Origin: an uncultured Elusimicrobia bacterium
GTDB lineage: Bacteria > Elusimicrobiota > Endomicrobiia > Endomicrobiales > Endomicrobiaceae
DNA length: 7,974 nt
Assembly (NCBI GenBank): GCA_947168325.1
Contig: CAMVLN010000069.1
Location: 1-7,974, forward strand
Reading direction: 5' to 3'
Below are positions 1-5,370 of this stretch, piece after piece (position 1 is the first letter of the stretch; every line of letters begins with the position of its first letter). Below the pieces are notes generated by a model. The model saw only the letters and a list, made by a program, of their open reading frames with translations, made no database searches and was not told the DNA's origin. The translations under genes and the position numbers were made by a program.

Positions 1-495
1 AGTCTTTATGTATTTAGATTCGTATTTTTTTAAATATAATAAAATTGATAATAAAAAGAAAAAAGAATATAAAGTATCTTTTCTTGCCGTAACCCATGCA
101 ACAGTTTCAACAGAAGTAGGATAAATAGCAAAAAAAATTGCAACACTATATGAAACAAAAAAATTTTTGGATAAGTTTTTTATAATAAAAAAAATAAACA
201 AAGTATTAAACAAATGCAATAAAATATTATCAATGTGATATAAATATGGATCTAATTTACAAATTGAATATTCTATTGCGAAAGTTAAAGTAACTATTGG
301 GTGATAAAGTTTTAAATAAATTGAAGTAAAAATATTTTTTATATTAGAAATAGATAAATTGGTAATATACGGATTTTCTTTAATCATTATAGGATCATCA
401 AGCATAATAAAATCAGCAGAAATTGATGGGTAAAAAGCCAAAACCACAATATAAGATAACAGTATTAATGATAATATTTTATATTTTTCTAACAT
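1..495 (-). CDS. GT-C glycosyltransferase-like membrane protein, N-terminal 165 aa (3' part beyond left edge)
   Basis: The frame is open from ATG 495-493 to the window edge, giving 165 codons without a stop. The translation matches the N-terminal part of the large bacterial GT-C/TPR membrane proteins related to eukaryotic TMTC O-mannosyltransferases. A first membrane segment (about 5-24) is followed by an acidic loop motif (MLDDP, 31-35) and an NPYI element. Then come YHPIVTLTFAIEY (64-76), YHIDNILLHLFNT (86-98) and SVETVAWVTARKD (128-140), each flanked by hydrophobic helices. Members usually have about ten membrane segments and often C-terminal TPRs, and transfer sugars from polyprenyl-phosphate donors at the outer membrane face. 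The Tyr in AIYPTSVE (123-130) sits where the family often has His. No Shine-Dalgarno is visible before the ATG, only A-runs, and an in-frame TAA lies 15 bp upstream. It is 92 bp downstream of yqaA on the same strand, so it may be the end of that operon or have its own promoter. The family call is from recognition; the substrate is unknown. Confidence 0.8.
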   Translation of the reverse strand, partial: MLEKYKILSLILLSYIVVLAFYPSISADFIMLDDPIMIKENPYITNLSISNIKNIFTSIYLKLYHPIVTLTFAIEYSICKLDPYLYHIDNILLHLFNTLFIFFIIKNLSKNFFVSYSVAIFFAIYPTSVETVAWVTARKDTLYSFFFLLSILLYLKKYESKYIKT

Positions 496-587
496 ATTAA
501 CATTACATTTTACTTTTTTTTAACTTTATAATGCAAAAATATTGTTGATGAAAAACAGGAATTGATTTTTTTGAAATAGTTAGATAA

Positions 588-1202
588 TTATTTTGCAAAT
601 AGCTTAATGCAAGAAAAACCACCGATAAGTAAAATTGTGAAAACTATTGTTAGTAAATTGAAATATTTTTCTATAAAGTACTGTATTTTTTCACCAAATA
701 TCCGTATAAGTATCGCTACTATAAAAAATCTTGTTGCCCTTCCTATTAGAGAAGCTATAGTTAATGTAAAAATAGAAATTTTACATAGCCCTGCAACTAT
801 TGTAAAAACTTTAAATGGTATTGGTGTAAAGGCAGCTGTAAATATCGCAAAAAAAGCATTTTCATTATACTTTGTACTTACAACACCAACTGCTGATTGA
901 AGATTATATAAATCTACAATTTGGTGGCCTATAAGTTCATATAATTGATACCCTATAAAATATCCAAACAATGCACCTAAAACCGAAAATATAGAACATA
1001 TTAATGCTATTTGAAACCATTTTCCTCTTTGAGCTATAACCATAGGTATAAGTAAAACATCCGGTGGAACAGGGAAAAAAGAACTCTCTGCAAAAGATAT
1101 ACCAGCTAAAACCCAATTTGCATATTTTGTTTTAGACCATCCTATAGTCCAGTCATAACAATTTCTAATAAATTTTATTGGGTATTCAAGTATCTTTTTC
1201 AT
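588..1202 (-). CDS. yqaA: YqaA family VTT-domain (DedA/SNARE-associated superfamily) membrane protein
   Basis: This 204-residue protein is close to the usual family length and is almost entirely membrane-embedded. An amphipathic N-terminus is followed by the signature FAESSFFPVPPDVLLIPM (37-54), with Glu39 and the proline-rich re-entrant segment. A glycine-rich helix (GALFGYFIG, 76-84), a second re-entrant motif FTPIPFKVFTI (125-135), GRATRFF (154-160) and a final hydrophobic helix (183-200) complete the VTT-domain layout. Relatives include DedA proteins, some of which are lipid scramblases or undecaprenyl-phosphate translocases. The YqaA branch itself has no firmly assigned substrate. The ATG has a good Shine-Dalgarno (AAAGGA about 9 nt upstream) that lies inside the end of uppP, whose TAG is only 3 bp before this start. 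The two genes are therefore very probably translated from one mRNA. A role in lipid-carrier recycling with UppP is inference. Confidence 0.88.
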   Translation of the reverse strand: MKKILEYPIKFIRNCYDWTIGWSKTKYANWVLAGISFAESSFFPVPPDVLLIPMVIAQRGKWFQIALICSIFSVLGALFGYFIGYQLYELIGHQIVDLYNLQSAVGVVSTKYNENAFFAIFTAAFTPIPFKVFTIVAGLCKISIFTLTIASLIGRATRFFIVAILIRIFGEKIQYFIEKYFNLLTIVFTILLIGGFSCIKLFAK

Positions 1203-1205
1203 AAA

Positions 1206-2024
1206 CTATATTCCTTTAATAAAATATAAAAATCCCAATAAAAATGTTCCAAACAAAATTCTATACCAACCAAAAATTTTAAAATCTTTTACTGAAATAT
1301 ATTTTATAAACCATTTTATTACTACTATTGCCGAAATGAAAGCTGAAATAAAACCTATAGCCATTAATATTATTGAATCCATATTCAAAACTGCTGAACT
1401 TTTATATAAATCATAAAGTGTAGCAGCAAACATTATTGGTATAGCTAAAAAAAAAGAAAATTCTGTAGAAGCTTTTCTTGAAAGTCCACAGCAAACTCCA
1501 CCCATAATTGTTGAAGCTGCTCTTGAGACTCCTGGAAAAAGAGCAAGAATTTGTGCAAGTCCTATTATGAGTGCAGACTTTTTTGTAATATTAAAAGCTT
1601 CTTGTATTTTAACTTTGATTTTCTTATTTTCTATATAAATTATTATGTATCCACCAATAATCAAAGCAAATGATACAGTGATAGGGTTAAATAAATAATT
1701 TTTTATCATACCATGAAAGAAAAAGCCAACTACTGATGCTGGAATAAATGCAATTATAAGATTAACTATAAAATCATAAGATTTCTTATTTTTAAATAGT
1801 GTTGCTTTTATTAAATTTACAATCTTTTCTTTATAAAGCCAAACTACTGCAAGTATTGCACCTAATTGAATAACTATTTCAAATAATGCTACAAACTCTG
1901 TATTAAATTTTATTATATTAGCACAAACAATTAAATGCCCTGTAGATGATACTGGCAAAAACTCTGTAAGCCCCTCAATGATACCTAAAAATATTGCTTT
2001 AAGAATTAAAATTAAACTTATCAT
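1206..2024 (-). CDS. uppP: Undecaprenyl-diphosphatase UppP/BacA
   Basis: This integral membrane phosphatase converts undecaprenyl diphosphate to undecaprenyl phosphate on the outer face of the cytoplasmic membrane (EC 3.6.1.27). It regenerates the carrier for peptidoglycan and surface polysaccharides, and its overproduction gives bacitracin resistance in other species. The 272 residues match the family length (about 265-280). The first active-site motif is EGLTEFLPVSSTGH (17-30), with Glu17, Glu21, Ser27 and His30 at the same numbers as in E. coli BacA. The second is PGVSRAAST (164-172), with Arg168; the consensus is PGxSRSxxT, so the Ser after Arg is Ala here, which I believe is a tolerated variant. 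The ATG overlaps the upstream gene's stop by one base (TAATG) and has AAGGA about 9 nt upstream. The TAG stop is 3 bp from yqaA. Confidence in the function is high. Confidence 0.97.
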   Translation of the reverse strand: MISLILILKAIFLGIIEGLTEFLPVSSTGHLIVCANIIKFNTEFVALFEIVIQLGAILAVVWLYKEKIVNLIKATLFKNKKSYDFIVNLIIAFIPASVVGFFFHGMIKNYLFNPITVSFALIIGGYIIIYIENKKIKVKIQEAFNITKKSALIIGLAQILALFPGVSRAASTIMGGVCCGLSRKASTEFSFFLAIPIMFAATLYDLYKSSAVLNMDSIILMAIGFISAFISAIVVIKWFIKYISVKDFKIFGWYRILFGTFLLGFLYFIKGI

Positions 2025-3034
2025 TAAAAATTATCCTTTATTGAATTTGCTGAAATAATTATTCCAATAAAGTTATCTACATCATCTTTTAGTGGAGAGA
2101 TATTTACCTTGTATGTTTCAATATCAATATTTATAACATCTGTTGGTTTTTCTAAAATACTTGAAATGTTTTTTATTAAATTTAAATTTTTTGTTAACTC
2201 TACTATATGTAAACCAACTTCTTTTTTTTCTAAAATAATATTATTTTCATCTACACAATATATAAGTTTTGCTTTGTTATCCAATACAATAAATATTTCA
2301 TCTCTAATACTAATATAAGATTTAAAAACCGTATATATTAAATGTTTTAGTGAAGAGTCATCACTATTTATTTCAGTTTTAAAATCTAAATTTAAAGCCA
2401 TATTAACTATATCAGAATATATTGTTTTACTGGATGTGTCGTTCATAGACAGATATTTTTTTGTTTTGTTAAACGGATATAAAAATAAAAACTTTGATAA
2501 ATAAAATATTATAAATGAAAATAAAAAGGAAATTGTAAAACCATAAGCATAAAGCTTTATTTCTAAAGACTTCATACTTTTATATACGGATTTTAAAGAA
2601 AATTTTACACACAATACAGAAGTTTCATTCAAAGGTAAAGAATACACCAATGTTTGTAAGTCAATATTTTTAATTGAAACTTTTTGTAAAGAAACAATTT
2701 CTTTATACAATGAATTATCACTAGACTTTTTGTTCCATTTTGTAGAATCATTATGAATTACAATATTTAAATCTTTATTAATAATAAAAGTTTCAATAAC
2801 ATTGTTTATTTTTGATATTTTTTCAACAGAATATAAAAGAGATATATCATCTGATTTTGAAAATGCAGTTTTTACTTCAGGAGCTGTTAACTCTATATTT
2901 GATATTACATTTTGTTTGACTGCTCTTACTTGATAACTTATTCTTTCTTTATAGATAACATTTACAAAAAGATATAAAATTGTTGCAGATACTAAAAAAG
3001 ATAATATTGATAGTATTATTATATTCTTTTTCAT
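2024..3034 (-). CDS. Unrecognised two-TM sensor-like protein with Cache-like external and PAS-like cytoplasmic domain
   Basis: I do not recognise this 336-residue protein as a named gene. A short MKK start leads into one membrane helix (about 5-27). A region of about 130 residues (28-159), predicted to be outside the membrane, contains a Cache-like stretch (FIINKDLNIVIHND, 83-96). A second strong helix (160-187) is followed by a charged linker. A C-terminal segment (about 245-332) with PAS-like layout includes IFIVLDNKAKLIY (247-259), a KEVGLHIVEL helix (271-280) and a closing ISPLKDDVDNFIGIIIS strand pair (312-328). No histidine kinase, GGDEF, EAL, HAMP, methyl-accepting or DNA-binding domain follows, so any signal must pass to a partner or the protein acts structurally. 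It starts 9 bp after the DJ-1 gene with no clear Shine-Dalgarno (GATAAT before ATG), and its TAA overlaps the uppP ATG by one base. The domain names are judged from residue pattern only. Confidence 0.72.
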   Translation of the reverse strand: MKKNIIILSILSFLVSATILYLFVNVIYKERISYQVRAVKQNVISNIELTAPEVKTAFSKSDDISLLYSVEKISKINNVIETFIINKDLNIVIHNDSTKWNKKSSDNSLYKEIVSLQKVSIKNIDLQTLVYSLPLNETSVLCVKFSLKSVYKSMKSLEIKLYAYGFTISFLFSFIIFYLSKFLFLYPFNKTKKYLSMNDTSSKTIYSDIVNMALNLDFKTEINSDDSSLKHLIYTVFKSYISIRDEIFIVLDNKAKLIYCVDENNIILEKKEVGLHIVELTKNLNLIKNISSILEKPTDVINIDIETYKVNISPLKDDVDNFIGIIISANSIKDNF

Positions 3035-3043
3035 ATTATCAAC

Positions 3044-3547
3044 TTATAATAATTTTAGTAACTCATTAGCAAATTCTTTTGCCACTTGTGGTCCATTACC
3101 CGTAACTATCCGACCATCAACTTCAATTGGTTTTGCCGTATAGTTTACCCCGTTTTGTATCAATATGTCTGCACCATCAGGAAATACCGTAGCTTTCTTA
3201 TTTTTTAATAGTCCTGATTTTGCTAGTATTACCGGAGCTATACATATAGCACTTATAATTTTACCTTCATTATAAAATTTTTTTGCTATAGTGTGTGCAA
3301 CTTCATCTTCAAAATATACACTTGCTCCACCACCACCAACAAAAAATATACCATCAAAATTTTTTACAGATATATCTTTTACTAAGATTTGGCTGTTAGC
3401 TTTAATTTTTATTTTTCCATATATCTCACCTACAACAGTACTTGCTGTAGTAACTTCAACTCCAGCTTGTTCCAATATAATTTTAGGTTCAATATATTCT
3501 TCATCTCTAAAAACTTTAGGTGCAACTACAAACACAAATTTTTTCAT
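3044..3547 (-). CDS. DJ-1/PfpI family protein
   Basis: This 167-residue single-domain protein has a class I glutamine-amidotransferase-like flavodoxin fold. It starts KKFVFVVAPKVFRDEEY, giving the expected buried acidic residue (Glu16 or Glu17). It then has FDGIFFVGGGGAS (64-76) and the nucleophile elbow AICIAPVILA (100-109) with Cys102, then LKNKKATVFPD (114-124) and VDGRIVTGNGP (143-153). The residue after the Cys is Ile, not the His of PfpI-type proteases. It therefore resembles DJ-1/YajL-like members, whose proposed roles include glyoxalase/deglycase or redox-stress functions, more than the proteases. The substrate cannot be set from sequence. It has no signal peptide, so it is cytoplasmic. 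The ATG lies 2 bp after the cyclophilin TAG, with a purine-rich AGAAGAAGA upstream, and is probably co-transcribed and translationally coupled. Confidence 0.93.
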   Translation of the reverse strand: MKKFVFVVAPKVFRDEEYIEPKIILEQAGVEVTTASTVVGEIYGKIKIKANSQILVKDISVKNFDGIFFVGGGGASVYFEDEVAHTIAKKFYNEGKIISAICIAPVILAKSGLLKNKKATVFPDGADILIQNGVNYTAKPIEVDGRIVTGNGPQVAKEFANELLKLL

Positions 3548-3549
3548 AA

Positions 3550-4200
3550 CTAATCTTCTTCTATTGTTATTTTATTTATTACCACTGGTTTTACAGGATC
3601 ATTAGAAAAACCTGTTTCTACTCTAGCAATTTTTTTAACTATTTCTAAATCCTTATTACTTACAACTTCACCAAATATTGTATGATGACCGTTTAACCAC
3701 GGTGTATTAACTTCTGTAATAAAAAATTGTGAACCATTTGTATTCGGCCCGGCATTTGCCATAGCAAGAAGACCTGGTTTATTAAATTTTAAACCATTAT
3801 TTGTTTCATCTTCAAAAGTGTATCCTGGTCCACCTGTTCCTGTTCCTAAAGGGCATCCACCCTGTATCATAAATTCTGGAATAACTCTATGAAAAGTTAA
3901 CCCATCATAAAAATTCCTTTTTACTTTATTACCTGTTTTTACATCTTTAAATTCTTTTGTGCCTCTTGCTAATCCTACAAAATTTTCGACAGTTATAGGT
4001 GACTTATCAGCAAACAACTCTATTTCTATTGCCCCCATAGAAGTTTCAATAATTGCTTTCATTTTTTTCTTCCCCACTTTCCTAATATTTTCTTGCATAT
4101 CAACTAATTTATTGTCATCTGTTTTTACAGCAACCATCTTATTAGATGAGCAAGCAAACATGGATATTAAACTTAAAAACAAAAAAATTATTTTCTTCAC
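3550..4200 (-). CDS. Peptidyl-prolyl cis-trans isomerase, cyclophilin type, probable lipoprotein (GTG start)
   Basis: This enzyme catalyses cis-trans isomerisation of Xaa-Pro bonds. The 216-residue product begins with a lipoprotein-like signal, a KK pair, a hydrophobic stretch and MFAC with Cys17 (an imperfect lipobox), then a polar linker to about residue 46. The cyclophilin domain (47-214) keeps the known active-site positions: FHRVIPEFMIQGG (103-115) supplies Arg105, Phe110, Met111 and Gln113. GSQFFI (156-161) supplies Phe160, and TPWLNGHHTIFG (166-177) supplies Trp168, Leu169 and His173. The start is GTG 4200-4198, chosen because only it includes the full signal peptide. It has no Shine-Dalgarno and sits 7 bp after a -10 box. 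A second, well-placed ATG at 4062 would give a 170-residue form without signal. It is the first gene of the leftward operon; its TAG lies 2 bp before the DJ-1 start. Confidence 0.95.
   Translation of the reverse strand: MKKIIFLFLSLISMFACSSNKMVAVKTDDNKLVDMQENIRKVGKKKMKAIIETSMGAIEIELFADKSPITVENFVGLARGTKEFKDVKTGNKVKRNFYDGLTFHRVIPEFMIQGGCPLGTGTGGPGYTFEDETNNGLKFNKPGLLAMANAGPNTNGSQFFITEVNTPWLNGHHTIFGEVVSNKDLEIVKKIARVETGFSNDPVKPVVINKITIEED
4060..4075 (-). promoter_or_regulatory. Possible internal translation start inside the cyclophilin gene
   Basis: In the frame of the cyclophilin gene, codon 47 is ATG (4062-4060), preceded by the purine-rich GGGGAAG (4075-4069) and a six-A spacer. Starting here would give a complete 170-residue cyclophilin beginning MKAIIETSMG, the typical beginning of cytoplasmic cyclophilins. 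It would remove the signal peptide and linker exactly at the domain boundary. The sequence allows this, but use of the site is inference. Confidence 0.4.
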
Positions 4201-4207
4201 AGCGGAA

Positions 4208-4236
4208 ATTTTACTACAAAACTAATTTTATGTCAA
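4208..4236 (-). promoter_or_regulatory. Sigma-70-type promoter of the leftward operon
   Basis: Read on the minus strand there is a perfect -35 TTGACA (4236-4231), a 17-bp spacer and a -10 TAAAAT (4213-4208, five of six consensus bases). The seven bases TTCCGCT then lead straight to the GTG start at 4200. The predicted transcription start is at 4201-4200, so the mRNA would begin at or within a base of the start codon (leaderless). It would drive the cyclophilin, DJ-1, sensor-like, uppP and yqaA genes and possibly the GT-C gene. Confidence 0.72.
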
Positions 4237-4270
4237 CAAACTCTTACTATAAATTATTGTTAAAATTTTG

Positions 4271-4276
4271 TACAAT
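4271..4276 (+). promoter_or_regulatory. Weak candidate -10 box for yqeY
   Basis: TACAAT matches the -10 consensus at five of six bases and would place transcription start near 4283, about 39 nt before the yqeY ATG. I see no good -35 at 16-18 bp upstream, where the sequence is TATAAA-like, so this is a tentative call. The gap between the divergent cyclophilin and yqeY starts is 121 bp (4201-4321) and must hold both promoters. Confidence 0.25.
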
Positions 4277-4321
4277 GAAACCTATTTTATAAACATTATT
4301 ACAGTAAGAGAGGAAAATTAT

Positions 4322-4753
4322 ATGATAACAATTGAAAGACTAAAAGAAGATTTACATACATATATGAAGGCAAGAGATATGATAAGTTTAAATACGGTTA
4401 GAGCAATACTTAACGAAATAAATATAAGAGAAATGAAGAATGTAAAAATTAATGAAGAAGAAATAATAAAAGTTCTTAGAAGTGAAGCAAAAAAAAGAAA
4501 AGAAGCCATTGAAACATTTGAAAAAGCAGGTAGAACAGATTTAATAGAAAAAGAAGCAAAAGAGCTCAAAATAATAGAAAGTTATCTTCCTGAAGAAATA
4601 TCAGATGAAGAATTGATAGTAAAAATTAAAGAAATTATTAGCAAAAGTGAAGACAAAAGTTTTGGAAAAGTAATGAAAGTATCTATAGCAGCACTTAAAG
4701 GTGCTGCTGATGGTAAAAGAATTTCTGCAATATTAAAACAGATTCTTAAATAA
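4322..4753 (+). CDS. yqeY: GatB/YqeY domain-containing protein
   Basis: This 143-residue soluble, helical, highly charged protein matches the YqeY family (usually about 147-150 residues). That domain also forms the C-terminal tail of GatB and resembles tRNA-binding tails of amidotransferases. Visible family features are LNTVRAILNEINIRE (23-37), VLRSEAKKRKEAIETF (51-66), the ESYLPEEISDEEL segment (86-98), GKVMK (115-119) and KGAADGKRIS (126-135). A tRNA-related role is suggested by the domain; the precise function of standalone YqeY is not established. I chose ATG 4322 because AGAGAGGA (4307-4314) lies 7 nt upstream and the protein then begins ITIERLKEDL as relatives do. An in-frame TTG at 4268 would add 18 residues but lacks a ribosome site. 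It is divergent from the cyclophilin operon. No convincing terminator follows, so read-through to mscL is possible. Confidence 0.93.
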   Translation: MITIERLKEDLHTYMKARDMISLNTVRAILNEINIREMKNVKINEEEIIKVLRSEAKKRKEAIETFEKAGRTDLIEKEAKELKIIESYLPEEISDEELIVKIKEIISKSEDKSFGKVMKVSIAALKGAADGKRISAILKQILK

Positions 4754-4758
4754 TTTTC

Positions 4759-4778
4759 AATATTAATTAAATATTAAT
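4759..4778. repeat. Short AT-only direct repeat
   Basis: AATATTAAT occurs at 4759-4767 and again at 4770-4778, just after the yqeY stop. Because AATATT is its own reverse complement, a 6-bp stem with a 5-base loop is also possible. No T-run follows, so I do not call it a terminator. It could simply reflect base composition. Confidence 0.35.
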
Positions 4779-4830
4779 AAACTAGCAAAAAAGAACAAAA
4801 TTAAAGAAAAAAATAAAAATGATATTTAGG

Positions 4831-4859
4831 TTGTGTATTTAATTTTATGTAAGTGTAAT
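4831..4859 (+). promoter_or_regulatory. Candidate promoter of mscL
   Basis: TTGTGT (4831-4836; only the TTG half matches consensus) and TGTAAT (4854-4859; five of six) are separated by 17 bp. Transcription would begin near 4866, leaving a leader of about 26 nt that contains the duplicated GTGGAT in front of mscL. It would also transcribe the sugar transferase gene 14 bp after mscL. Confidence 0.4.
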
Positions 4860-4871
4860 AAATTAAATAAA

Positions 4872-4887
4872 AAGTGGATAAGTGGAT
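4872..4887 (+). repeat. Perfect 8-bp tandem duplication over the mscL ribosome-binding site
   Basis: AAGTGGAT occurs twice in a row (4872-4879, 4880-4887), ending 4 bp before the mscL ATG at 4892. Each copy carries GTGGAT, a weak Shine-Dalgarno-like element; the second is at useful spacing. The first copy also creates an in-frame GTG at 4874 that could be mistaken for the start. Confidence 0.6.
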
Positions 4888-4891
4888 AAAA

Positions 4892-5356
4892 ATGAAAGGG
4901 TTTTTTAATGAATTTAAAAAATTTATTTCCAGAGGAAATGTAATGGATATGGCTGTAGGCATTATTATAGGGGCAGCATTTACAAAAATTGTAAATTCTT
5001 TGGTTGCTGATATTATAATGCCACCATTAGGACTCCTATTAGGAAATATTGATTTTAGCAATTGGTTTATTGTTTTAAAAAGTGGTTCACAAACAGTAGC
5101 TCCTTATGTATCAATAGAGGCTGCAAAATCTGCAGGAGCAACAACATTAAATATTGGTTTTTTTATTAACAGCATCATTTCTTTCTTAATAGTCGCTTTT
5201 GCCATTTTTTCATTGTTAAAGGTTATAAATAAATTAAAAGAAGGGGAAAAAACAGAAGTTCAAGCAGACCCTACAACAAAGGAATGTCCATATTGCTTTT
5301 CTACAATAAATATAAAAGCAACGAAATGTCCGCATTGTATTTCTGATTTAAAGTAA
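4892..5356 (+). CDS. mscL: Large-conductance mechanosensitive channel MscL with C-terminal zinc ribbon
   Basis: MscL is a homopentameric inner-membrane channel opened by membrane tension, which protects cells from hypo-osmotic shock. The N-terminal helix FFNEFKKFISRGNVMDMAVG (4-23) leads into TM1 with IIIGAAFTKIVNSLVADIIMPPLG (24-47). A loop to about residue 87 and TM2 (88-110) follow, and then the cytoplasmic KVINKLKEGEK segment. Unlike E. coli MscL (136 residues), this 154-residue protein ends with CPYC (132-135), 10 residues, then CPHC (146-149), a four-Cys zinc-ribbon. Such tails occur in some other MscL proteins. I chose ATG 4892 over the in-frame GTG 4874 because GTGGAT lies just upstream of the ATG, and MKGFFNEF is the usual kind of start. 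The stop is 14 bp before the sugar transferase gene. Confidence 0.96.
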   Translation: MKGFFNEFKKFISRGNVMDMAVGIIIGAAFTKIVNSLVADIIMPPLGLLLGNIDFSNWFIVLKSGSQTVAPYVSIEAAKSAGATTLNIGFFINSIISFLIVAFAIFSLLKVINKLKEGEKTEVQADPTTKECPYCFSTINIKATKCPHCISDLK

Positions 5357-5370
5357 AAGTTTTTAATTAT

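Noticed and set aside
496..587. Promoter or terminator between yqaA and the GT-C gene
   Set aside because: A TATAAA at about 528-533 on the minus strand lacks a credible -35, and no hairpin with a T-run is visible after the yqaA stop.
607..900. Plus-strand open frame of 97 codons, and similar open frames at 2109-2318, 3291-3605, 3959-4225 and 7098-7286 (+) and 4318-4569 and 4801-5061 (-)
   Set aside because: All but 4801-5061 lie wholly or almost wholly antisense to clearly conserved genes. The frame at 4801-5061 runs antisense to mscL and its leader. None shows a family motif or ribosome site; they reflect AT-rich complementary strands.
1447..1455. Run of nine A (nine T on the coding strand) inside uppP as a phase-variation tract
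   Set aside because: Homopolymers of 7-9 occur throughout this AT-rich sequence, including in housekeeping genes, and the frame is intact; no evidence of switching.
4268..4321. N-terminal extension of YqeY from TTG 4268
   Set aside because: No ribosome site precedes the TTG, the extra 18 residues are not family-like, and a strong AGAGAGGA sits correctly before ATG 4322.
4874..4891. MscL start at GTG 4874
   Set aside because: The ATG at 4892 has GTGGAT upstream and gives the usual MscL N-terminus; the GTG arises from the tandem octamer.
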